This document shows positions 22,310 through 33,000 of a stretch of DNA of 64,000 nt, piece by piece. The notes below the pieces were generated by a model. It was given only the letters and a program-made list of their open reading frames with translations, had not been told where the DNA came from and made no database searches. The position numbers were made by a program, and so were the translations under genes. The stretch comes from Corydoras sp. C115 (taxonomy: Eukaryota; Chordata; Actinopteri; Siluriformes; Callichthyidae): the NCBI GenBank assembly GCA_019802505.1, contig JAFMOC010000083.1, positions 1,501,001 through 1,565,000 on the forward strand, given 5' to 3'. Within the stretch, counting starts at the first letter, position 1. Each line of letters opens with the position of its first letter.

Positions 22310-25300
22310 ATGAATTCCCTTGGAGAAGGGAAACGCCAGCCCCGAATCGCTGCCTCCCTTATGTTGCATGTTCCCTGGGAACAAGAACGGACCATCAATG
22401 AAGAACATCTTGTTTTTGTTGAAAAGACTTCCAGCTCTCTCGCAGACTCCAAATCTATGTCCCCTGACTCCCTCATTCCAGAGCTTCCTGAATCACAGAC
22501 TACTGACCACATATTGGAGCCACTGACCTTAATAAAGGATAATTATGACTCCGCTATAGATTGCCCTACACTTAAAAGTCACACTTCAGAGTGGAACAAC
22601 ATTTCAATGTCCCACAATGGTAAAGCTGAGAGTTCCCCCAAGAGAGGGAATATGACTGGAGGTAGGTGGTTTATAATTTACTTAACTACTGTCACTATAT
22701 TTTCAACACTTAAATATTAAATTATAAATACTTATTTGGATTATCGAATTACTTCTTATAACTAGCATTTAAACAGAGGGTACACTATATTGACAAAAGT
22801 TTTGGGACACCTACACTTTGCACCTACAATGGCTGTTATGACATCCCATCTTAATTAGCTCTGCCATTTGCAGCCTCTACTGTTTTGAAAATGTTGTATA
22901 CATGATTTTAAATCAGGTCTGCATAAACACACAGGAGAGGTTAACCAGTGATATTGGATAAGTGGCCTTGTTGGTTGTTCTCTGTTCTATTCATTCATTC
23001 ATTATCATCCGCTTTATCCTCTATTAGGGTCGCAGGGGTTCCCCATGCCCATCCAGGTGAGAACGTCTCGGGCGCTGGGCAGATAGACCCAGGACAGGGT
23101 GCCAATCCATCGCTGGGCACACACTCACTCACACAGACACACTCTATATGGGGCAATTTAGAGAACTCAATTGACTTGATCCATGTTTTTGGGCTGTGGG
23201 AGGAAACCGGAGAACCCAGAGGAAACCCACGTGGACACGGGGAGAACATGGAAACTCCACCCAGATGTGGATTCGAACCGGGAATCCCTAGCGCTGAGAG
23301 GCGAACAGGATGAGATTTGCAGCCACAAAATTTTAAGCATAGAGTTGACTGAAATGTCCCGATACTTTTGTCTGTTAACTATTTATCAGTATAAATTAGC
23401 ACATCAACATGTACACAAAATATACAATTACATTTATCAGTTAATCCAATTCTTTCATCCAATTTTTCATTTCAGTTCATTTCACAGACTGGCACAAGAA
23501 TCGAGTTGCAGCCCTGTGCAGTGAACAATTTGACAAAATGTTAAGAGAATGTTCAGAATATCAAAGTTCAAAAAGCAGCCTTGCTGCATTCATATTAGAG
23601 AGAGGTATGTGTGTAAAAGAGACTAATAATACTAATGCTTGTGTTGGGTATAATGTGTAGGACTTTCTCATCTGACATTCTAATTATCTGTAAAACTTTA
23701 TCAGAGATGATGGACACAAGAGGGCAGTGTTGTGAGCATTACGAGGTGGTTGCAATGGGAACAGGACAGAGTTGCTTCAGTGGCTGGCAGAATTATACAG
23801 GTTCTATTGTCCATGACTGTCATGGCATTGTCATTGCACGCAGAGCTTTAAAAAGGTAAAAATTTGAAGACAATTTGAAGAATTTATATTTATATAGAAT
23901 TTATATTTAATTCTAACCAAAAGCTGAAGTTGGACTGTACATTCATTCATTCATTATCTCCCGCTTTATCCTCTATTAGGGTCGCGGTGGGGTTCCCCAT
24001 GCCCATCCAGGGGAGAACATCTCAGGCGCTGGGCAGATAGACCCAGGACAGGGCGCCAATCCATCGCTGGGCACACACTCACTCACACAGTCACACTCTA
24101 TATGGGGCAATTTTGAGAATTCAATTGACTTGATCCATGTTTTTGGACTGTGGGAGGAAACCGGAGAACCCGGAGGAAACCCACGCAGACACGGGAAGAA
24201 CATGGAAACTCCACCCAGATAGGGATTCGAACCGGGAACCCCTAGCGCTGAGAGGCGAACGTGCTAACCACTAAGCCACCGTGCCGCCTTGGACTATACA
24301 CTTAAATGTAATATTATTATCAGATTATTCATTGATTTAAAGCATTTTTGTCATTTTCTATATCTCTAGAAAAAAATTCTCAGTTCTGTGTTTAACTACT
24401 TACATCACAGGTTTCTTCATATTATAAGATTACAGTATTAGTTTTTTGGGAACTGTTGGAGCCCATTGGGCAAAAGGCTGGAATAACCCAGCGCACAGAA
24501 ACAAGCTCATCCCCACACTTTCATCTAAAAATAGATGATTTATTTGATAAATATATCTCTTGTTTTCCTGAATAACATGTCTGTGTACACACACGAACAC
24601 GGGAAGAACATACAAACATTGCACAAAAAGTATGTAACTAACCAACTACCCTTGGAATTATTTCATTTATCCTTTTTAGCACCACTTTGCCACCACTCTA
24701 TTTTTTATTCATGAAAAAATATTAGTTATTTTTTCTGAAGGCCAATTATAATAATATTTTTGCTAGTGTGACAAGTTCTGTATGTTTTAACATTATATAA
24801 TATTACACTTCGTTGCAGCACTGCATAAATCTGAACAATTTATGATGTAAATGTTTTAAAGTGTCAATAATGACAATATTTATCCTGTTGTATGTCTAAA
24901 ATGTTTGACATGTCATTGATTTCATGTGATTTCATGTGTTTTTTTTTATCAGGTACCTGTATAAGCAGCTCATGCTGTTCTACTCTGATCTACCAGAGCT
25001 TAGAGATCGCTCTATATTCCAGAGCAGTCCCACAGAGCAACTGCTTCAGCTCAAACCAAAGATTTATTTGCACCTCTTCACCAACCAGACTCCCAAAGGT
25101 GTAGCACAATTTACACTGTGAGTAAATGGAGTATAATTAATCTGTATGATTATGTAGTAGGGTTTTTTTTTTCTGCTTTGCCTTCATAATAATTAAAATA
25201 TTTAACATTGCAGGAAGTCTCAGAGCAGTGGCTACTCATCATTGAAGCTGCAGTACCATGCTAAAGGTTCCTTGGTACCAGCTGCATTTTTGCCTCTTAG

Positions 25301-27552
25301 TGTTTGGTGTGCCCGCATCTGCTGCATATCTGACAGTGCAAAACTCACTCGCTGGACTGTCACTGGAGTACAGGGGGCATTGCTTAGTCACTTCATTAAA
25401 CCATTGTATATCACCAGTGGTGTCATTGGTGAGAGATGTGTATGTTTTTTATTGATTTATTTATTTTTTTTTGTTTTAAAATGAGGCTGTCTCTGTAACC
25501 ATTCAGATAAACCAATGTCAGCTTTGCATTTGCCTACTACTACACCTGCTAAGTATTAACAGGTTTGTAGGAAAGCTTTATTAAGCATATACTTTCTGCA
25601 TCTCTGTTCTTTTCTTTGAATTTCAGGGGACTCCAGTCACTACTCAGATATAGTGTCAGACACAATCAACACGTGCCTTGGAAATACTCTGAAAGATATC
25701 CTGTTTACACCGTTCCAGCAAACACCCATTTTTTTCCAGAATGGAAACCATGTGGGGCCACTTTTGACTCCAGACCACTGCAAAGATATCAGCATTAATT
25801 GGTCACTGGGAGACCCCAGCATTGAGGTGTTAGACAGTACCACGGGACTGGTCATTAGTGGGTAAAGAGTTTTTTGTATCTAAATTATGGTTGACTTTAT
25901 GCCATACAATTAAAATAATTATACAAATCTATGAAGATAATCAGTAAGGTATTGCACAAATGAATGAACAATGAGAAAATTTCTTATTCCACATTTTGGC
26001 ATGATTAGAGTTCATCATGAGCGATCGATTAAAAATAGTAAAACCAACTGTTATTTAACCAAATAAGGTTGAAAAAGCCAGAGGTGGACACTTTTGTTTA
26101 ATTTGCATAGTAAATATTTTTGCATATAGATTAATTTTTCACTAAACTACTCGTTCACAGTTTGACCTTGATGAATAATGATACCGTGGAGATTATAATA
26201 GGTCCTATAATATATTTAGGTGTTCAACGGAAGTAATTTTTATTAATTTTATTTAAAATTTTTATTTTTAAAGTAATTTTCATTTTAAATTTTATTTCTG
26301 AGACTAAACCTGATTTAAAGACCAAAATCACAATACTCAAAGGTCAGTCCTGCCAACATAGTTTTTTATTATTTTATCTTTCAGGTCTCCATTTGTTAGT
26401 GGGATTGGCTTTTCCAGTAGACTATGCAAAAGAGCCATGTTCCACAGCTTCAGGAAAGTGGCAGCACTTTCGGATCATCAGGAGCTTCTGACCATGTCTG
26501 TCTACCAAAAGGCCAAGGTATTGAACATACCTTAAGCTTTATCAAGGCAGAATAAAACAGAATATAAGTGGACGTCAGTGGTAATTGGACAGAACAAATG
26601 TTTTATTTTAATAAAGGAGTTGTAAACACTGATTTACTATGCTGTTGTACTCTTTTACACTTATATTGAAATGCTATGCTCTTTTGTAAGTATATACTGT
26701 ACAGTACCAGTAAATAAAATTTGGAAACATTGCCTTCTTCCTCCATTGACCATTTTCTTCACTTATCATATAGACTTTGTAGTTTTACAATTACAGACTA
26801 ACACATCTGTTTTCTATTTATTTTTAGTTTCCTGTTGTCTTTTTTCATCTAAATTCAAATGCACAAAACTTTCCTGAGAAAAATGTTTGTTTTTTTTCAA
26901 ACGTACATTTGATAATAAACTATTTCCAATTCTCACAAATTTAAAAACTGTTAGTATTTAAGCTTTAATACTAACTTAAAAGTGCCCAGCGATGGATTGG
27001 TGCCCTGTCCTGGGTCTATTTTCCCAGCGCCCAAGACGTTCTCCCCTGGATGGGCATGGGGAACCCCACCGCGACTCTAATAGAGGATAAAGCGGGAGAT
27101 AATGATTGAATGACTAACTTAAAAGTGCCAGCTTTTAAAACTTTATTTACACTTTGTTTTTCACTATAAAGGAAAAACTTTAAAGTCTTCTGGAACAGAG
27201 CAATGGTGTTCATTGTATATGATAAAGTATGAGTCACATTTAGAAGATAAATTAGGTTAACAAATTTTTTTAATGTGAAAGTTTCACTGTTATAAAAAAT
27301 GTGCATATATTCAAGTTCAAGTAATTTATTTATATAGCGCTTTTTACAACAGTACATATATATTGCATGCTGCACATTATTCTTGTGAATATGACAAATG
27401 TTTAAAACATACGAAACTAAAATAATACAATTTTATTTCAGGTGGCTGCTCATTTGTATCAAAAGGCCAAAGCTATTGTGAACCAGCAGTTTCTGGACAA
27501 CAATGCTGGACCATGGAACTCCAAACATCTGGTCGACTGTTTTAGTCACTAA
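22310..27552 (+). CDS. adad1: Adenosine deaminase domain-containing protein, ADAD1-like
   Basis: Eight exons join in phase: 22294-22661, 23488-23604, 23705-23855, 24953-25117, 25214-25428, 25627-25861, 26385-26517, 27442-27552, giving 492 aa from the ATG at 22310. From about residue 118 the protein follows the ADAR-type deaminase fold of ADAD1/Tenr (SSLAAFILER, VIARRALKRYLYKQLMLFYS, LTRWTVTGVQGALLSHFIKP, SPFVSGIGFSSRLCK). ADAD proteins are germ-cell RNA-binding pseudo-enzymes. Here the ADAR His-Ala-Glu motif reads His196-Gly197-Ile198 (23821-23829), so the catalytic Glu is absent. Residues 1-117 are Ser/Pro/Glu-rich and show no dsRNA-binding domain, which ADAD1 normally has. The first exon is open upstream of the ATG and begins at a good acceptor (22293), so dsRBD exons may lie further left unrecognised. 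ADAD2 is the alternative. Confidence 0.85.
22775..23385. mobile_element. Tc1/mariner-like miniature element split by a SINE
   Basis: The left part contains ATTGACAAAAGTTTTGGGAC and the right part the inverted TGTCCCGATACTTTTGTC, a terminal motif widespread in fish miniature DNA elements. A SINE occupies 22991-23306, so the element is older than that SINE. The outermost bases are diverged. It sits in the ADAD intron between exons ending 22661 and starting 23488. Confidence 0.5.
22991..23306 (-). mobile_element. Mermaid-like SINE, head truncated
   Basis: Ends at GAGAGGCGAAC without the final head bases; inserted inside the Tc1-like miniature element at 22775-23385. Confidence 0.88.
23942..24288 (-). 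mobile_element. Mermaid-like SINE with target duplication
   Basis: Flanked by TTGGACTGTACA and TTGGACTATACA (11 of 12 match), in the ADAD intron after exon 23705-23855. Confidence 0.92.
26987..27112 (+). mobile_element. 5'-truncated Mermaid-like SINE with perfect target duplication
   Basis: Only the last 126 bases are present, yet a 17-base repeat ACTAACTTAAAAGTGCC flanks it (26970-26986 and 27113-27129), so the truncation happened at insertion. Confidence 0.92.
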
Positions 27553-27787
27553 CTACGTGCTTTTTGTCATTAATATCTATTGATGTTCACATTTTGTTCA
27601 ATCATTTATTTGTTTTCTAATTTGATTATACTGGTTAAGATGTGGGAGAGTTTATTCTAGTGTTTAAAGTTTTAAGGGTCGACATGTTGCAGTCCATCAC
27701 AGGTGCCCACACTTACAGAATCTAATTTGAAACTATATATATAGTTTATAGTCCATATATTTGTTCTTTCAGTTCAAATGTGTTGAC

Positions 27788-27793
27788 AATAAA
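27788..27793 (+). terminator. Poly(A) signal of the ADAD-like gene
   Basis: An AATAAA hexamer stands 236 bases after the stop codon at 27550-27552 with no other gene between, so it is the likely 3' end signal. Confidence 0.6.
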
Positions 27794-28132
27794 AGGTCAT
27801 CATTGAGTTCAATATGTGGACGACCCTTTATAATCACAAAAACATTTGTAAATGGTAACATTACAGAACATGAGCGTAGTTATCATTTTTGATAACACAA
27901 CACTTAAATTATCCTTTTTACACATCAAAACTTTGTTCTGTTTATACATCCACATGTGACCATTCATTTATACTCGGAATTGTTTTTGGAGTTCACACAC
28001 TATAAGGAATCAAACTAGGAACCTTCAGGTCGCAAGGCTGGTTCCTTAACAACAAAGCATACGACTGCCACACTTTATCCCTAATACATGGAGCAGTAAC
28101 TGAGTTATATGATATAATACATCTTAGAGAGT

Positions 28133-28345
28133 AGAATGACACGCTGGTGTAATGGTTTGCTTGTCTGCCTCTCAGAGGATTCAAATCCCGAGCTGGGTGG
28201 CATTATCATGTCCCCGTGTTCGCGTGGGTGTGACCAGAGATGGGTTGGTGTTGCAGTCCGCTTTTTCTGCCCAGTGCCTAAAATGCTCTCCCCTGGATGG
28301 AACTCCCCGCCACCCTGGAAAAGAATTAAGCAGACAAAATGAGAT
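28133..28345 (+). mobile_element. Old SINE copy, different subfamily
   Basis: Head CACGCTGGTGTAATGGTTTG and body pieces (CCCAGTGCCTAAAATGCTCT) are recognisable but diverged. Confidence 0.6.
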
Positions 28346-28349
28346 GACG

Positions 28350-28605
28350 GGCGGCACGGTGGCTTAGTGGTTAGCACGTTTGCCTCTCAGCACTAGGGAT
28401 TCCCGGTTCGAATCCCAATCTGGGTGGAGTTTCCATGTTCTCCACGTGACTGCGTGGCTTTCCTCCCACAGTCCAAAAACATGGATCAAGTGAATTGAAT
28501 TCTCCAATTCTCCATTCTCTGCCCAGCGCCCGAAACGTTCTCCCCTGTAGGACCCCCCCCCGCCTCCCCCGCGCGCGAAACTAATATAGGATAAGATGAT
28601 AATAA
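28350..28605 (+). mobile_element. Mermaid-like SINE with internal deletion
   Basis: Missing the CCCCATATAGAG to GGCGCCCTG segment; tail contains a C-rich, GCGCGCG stretch. Confidence 0.85.
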
Positions 28606-28612
28606 ATGGAAG

Positions 28613-28960
28613 GGCGGCACGGTGGCTTAGTGGTTAGCACGTTCGCCTCTCAGCGCTAGGGATTCCCGGTTCGAATCCCCATCTGGGTGGAGTTTCCATG
28701 TTCTCCCCGTGTCCGCGTGGGTTACCTCCGGGTTCTCCGGTTTCCTCCCACAGTCCAAAAACATGGATTAAGTCAATTGAATTCTCAAAAATTGCCCCAT
28801 ATAGAGTGTGTCTGTGTGAGTGAGTGTGTGCCCAGCGATGGATTGGCGCCCTGTCCTGGGTCTATCTGCCCAGCGCCCGAGACGTTCTCCCCTGGATGGG
28901 CATGGGGAACCCCACCGCGACCCTAATAGAGGATAAAGCGGGAGATAATGAATGAAAAGA
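28613..28960 (+). mobile_element. Mermaid-like SINE, first of a duplicated pair
   Basis: Full length. The flank just before it (GATAATAAATGGAAGG) recurs before the next copy, so the two units look like a local duplication of about 360 bases. Confidence 0.92.
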
Positions 28961-28973
28961 TAATAAATGGAAG

Positions 28974-29335
28974 GGTGGCACGGTGGCTTAGTGGTTAGCA
29001 CGTTCGCCTCTCAGCGCTAGGGATTCCCGGTTCGAATCCCCATCTGGGTGGAGTTTCCATGTTCTCCCCGTGTCCGCGTGGGTTTCCTCCGGGTTCTCCG
29101 GTTTCCTCCCACAGTCCAAAAACATGGGTTAAGTCAATTGAATTCTCAAAATTGCCCCATATAGAGTGTGTCTGTGAGAGTGAGTGTGTGCCCAGCGATG
29201 GATTGGCGCCCTGTCCTGGGTCTATCTGCCCAGCGCCTGAGACGTTCTCCCCTGGATGGGCATGGGGAACCCCACCGCGACCCTAATAGAGGATAAAGCG
29301 GGAGATAATGAATGAATGAATGAATAATAAATGGA
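28974..29335 (+). mobile_element. Mermaid-like SINE, second of a duplicated pair
   Basis: Full length, nearly identical to the copy at 28613, ending in a GAATGAATGAATGAATAATA tail. Confidence 0.92.
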
Positions 29336-29640
29336 TGGATAATGAGATGACATCTTACAGTCAAGGTAATGCCATCAGAGCTGTTTGATATACAAGTGTT
29401 CCTAAGAAGGGGCCAGCAGAGCACTTCAATCCAAACCAAACGTTCTGATGTTTTTCATATTGCTAATTAATGCTCAGGCCACATAGTGAACGTTAACCTT
29501 AAAAAAAATTGTCATATTCAGAAAAAAAATTGAGTTGTAAGCATTTAAACATAAACCGATTTCCTGAAAATGATGTTTTTTATTGAAATTATTTCATTAC
29601 AAATACCTTCGGGGAAAAGGCCAAACCAACCAACATCGGT

Positions 29641-29751
29641 TGTGTTCCAAACCGTGTAGTGCGTACTATAATTTATCCTTACATCGCAAATGGCTGTAAA
29701 CAAATCTGACGTACTATTTAGGGTAGCTGTATGTGGTTTGAGACGCAGCCC
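29641..29751. promoter_or_regulatory. Inverted-terminus element upstream of the pced1 gene
   Basis: This block of about 110 bases begins with TGTTCCAAACCG and ends with GGTTTGAGACGCAG, again inverted ends. Inside are GTAGTGCGTACTATAA and GACGTACTATTTAGGG, like the words in the element at 44820-44942. It lies about 340 bases upstream of the pced1 ATG, in sequence that otherwise shows no repeat. Confidence 0.45.
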
Positions 29752-30091
29752 GGTCATCCCACTAAGGTCATGGCAGACCGCGCGTTCTCACCATTGCGTC
29801 GTGGCTGCAGATAACTTTCCCAAAGAGAAAAAAAAGTATATTAAAATTTAAAAAGTTCTTTCGATTTACAAATCGCTCAAATTGCTGAACTGCTGCTACC
29901 TTTTTCGCGGTATCGGCAATTTGGCTTTATTGGAGCAGGAAAGTTCCCTCCAAATTAGATTAATCGGTTGATGATATTTTTATATTTACGTTAAACGAGC
30001 TGATTTACGACGAGAACAGTATAAGGTGGTTTATTACAGAGCACTGATAATTGTTTAATATTTCAATTTAAATAAGGTTTTTTTTTTAAAA

Positions 30092-33000
30092 ATGCCGGAG
30101 GCCAATGTCAGAAATGTGACTCATCAGCAGGCCAGCCAGCTTCTTCATAACAAATTCATTGTTGTGCTCGGAGATTCGAGTGAGTATCAATTAAACCTCC
30201 ACTTTTAATTAAGTTTCTATTAAATTTACAATTCAGTTCACTTACGGTTGTAATTATACGGTTTAATAACACTACGCCATTATACTGGTCTACTAGCATT
30301 TACGAGATTTATGATTTTTCCAGTTGTACTTGATTGATTTTAGTTCTAAATTTAACATCCATCCAGTCATTATCTTCAGCTTGACCCTCTACTAGGGTCA
30401 CAGGGAGAAAGTTCGGCCGCTGGACAGTCACATTACATTACATTACATTACATTACATTACATTTGGTCATTTATCCAAAGCGACAAGATGAACACAGGG
30501 TTAATCACAACACCCCTGGAGCAATGAGGGTTAAGGGTCTTGCTCAAGGACCCACATTGGTAACTTCAGTGGACCTGGGATTTGAACCCCCAACCTTCAG
30601 GTTGATAACCCAACACCCTAACCACTGAGCTACCACTCCCTACAGTCACACCCAGGACAGGGCCCCAATCCATAACTGGGCACACACTCACTAACACAGA
30701 TACACACTCTATATGTGGGTAATTTGGTGAATTCAGTTGATCTCGATCCATGTTTTTGGACTGTGGGAGGAAACCGGAGAACCCGGAGGAAACCCACGCG
30801 GACATGGGGAGACTCCACCCAGATGGGGATTCAAACCGGGAATCTAGCACTGAGAGGTGAACGTGCTAACCACTAAGCCACCATGCCACCCCTAATTTAA
30901 CATTGTTTTTGGAAATGCAATGCATGAATGAAAAAAATAATATGATTAACATTCATTCATTAATTCATTCATTATCTCCCGCTTTATCCTCTATTAGGGT
31001 CGCGGTGGGGTTCCCCATGCCCATCCAGGGGAGAACGTCTCGGGAGCTGGGCAGATACACCCAGGACAGGGCGCCAATCCATCGCTGGGCACACACTCAC
31101 TCACACAGAAACACTCTATATGGGGCAATTTTGAGAATTCAATTGACTTGATCCATGTTTTTGGACTGTGGGAGGAAACCAGAGAACCCGGAGGAAACCC
31201 ACGCAGACACGGGGAGAACATGGAAACTCCACCCAGATGGGGATTCGAACCGGGAATCCCTAGCGCTGAGAGGAGAACGTGCTAAACTCTAAGCCACCGT
31301 GCCGCCATGATTAACATTATTATGATATTTTTCCGTATAGGAATCATAGCCGTTTTCATGTTCATGGTGTTTAGAACTAAAGCACTATAATCAACTGAAA
31401 CATTAAAAAACATAAAATCGAGTGTGATGTTCATTTAAAACATGTAGTAAATGAATGGAAATGCATAACTTAATATTAATGAACAACAAGGCTTGCTCCG
31501 GCATTCAAGGGCAGTGCTATTTCACTCTTATATACAGTAACACAAATAACATCTTAAGCATCGAGAGTTATAATTATCATCTCTATCAACTTTAAAGACC
31601 ACAGTCCTCACTTTAGTAAGTGTGGTAGTGCTTTTCTGTATGATGCACTTTGTAAAGTTCAATAGTTGATATTGTTATGTAGGAATGACCAAGTCGCACT
31701 TAAAAATGGAAACCAGAGACAATGTACCTGCACACCACCCATTTGGATGTGCTTTCTGTATCAACATGCTGTGTTCTTTCAACATTGTTGTCACTACAGG
31801 GCTGGAAATGAACCACCACCCGATCTTGGTCATTGAAGAACATAGAAGGAGTTAAAATAATTAAATAAAACATCAGATGATCAACAAATGACACACTGCA
31901 CTGTATTATTACTAACAAATATGAAGCCAAATACAAAAAGCCATGTGTAAGAAAGAAAAAATCTGTGCTATACAAAATGAATGAATAGCTTGTTAAACTA
32001 TTCCTAGCTGCAATTTACTGACCAATCTGCTCCAGTATGTTTAAAAATAATATATGTGAGTGGAAAAAAAATGAAGTAGAACCGAATGAAGTGTGATCAT
32101 GCTTCTAGTTACTGCAAAGATTTGTTTCTTTAGTTCAGCGAGCGGTCTACAAAGACTTGGTGTTGCTGTTGAAGAGAGATTCCTATCTGTCATTATCACA
32201 GCTCAAAAGCAAGGTATGTGTTGTGCTTCTTTTTTATGACAATAGTTTGTGCAGAGGGTTTTAAAGGTTTAGTTTTAAAATTGTCTTGAAAGCAATAACT
32301 TTAATTGCCACTTCTGTTTAAGAAAGTACATGGATTTTAATCTATTTGGTTCTGGGTTCAAATCCCTGATGGGGTGGACATGGGTCTTTTCTGTGTGGAG
32401 TTCAAGTTCGTTATTTATTTATATAGCGCTTTTTACAACAGTACATTGTCACAAAGCAGCTTTACAGAATGAAAAGCCTTTAAACCCCCAAGAAGCGACA
32501 GTGGCAAGAAAAAACTCCCTTTTTAGTTGTTATTTAAGGAAGAAACCTTGTGAGGACCAAGACTCAGTGGGGGACTCATCCTCCTTGAGCGGCCAGGCAG
32601 CATCACAGTGTAGGACAGCCATGTCCAGATATTAAACAAATGGAAAAACTAACAACTGGAAAACTATATGTGAGTCCATTAGGGGGCGTCCTGCAGGACC
32701 GCCTTGTCAGGTTCCATCCAGTATTCGTCAGCAGAGCCATGGATGAAGATCTCCAGGAAGCCGGGGGGACACCTCAAAAGAAACGGACAAGGAAGGCAGT
32801 TAAAGCTAATAATAAAGCACGGCATTTAATTAATAAGTAATTTATTGACTCAGTGCAGCATGTGACTCCGGCATCACTGACTAGAGCAGCAGAACTAAAA
32901 GAGGCAGATACTGCAGACTCTACATAGTTGAGATGGCGCCCCGGAACAGCATCATTTCAGCGCCACACCCCCCCCATTAAAGAGTCTGCTGCTTCTCTAT

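Noticed and set aside
22301..22720. Reading the first ADAD exon through to a stop as a separate 139-aa gene
   Set aside because: The donor at 22661/22662 joins it in phase to the deaminase exons; the extra C-terminal residues are intron.
22948..23313. Many 60-130 codon ORFs with shared peptides such as CPRGFPPGSPVSSHSPKTW or THSIWGNLENSIDLIH
   Set aside because: They are the frames of one SINE family read on either strand, found wherever a copy lies. No independent evidence of translation.
32640..32840. 66-codon ORF with a basic C-terminus (GGTPQKKRTRKAVK) as a small gene
   Set aside because: It sits at the end of an interspersed repeat in a pced1 intron with no splice or conservation support.
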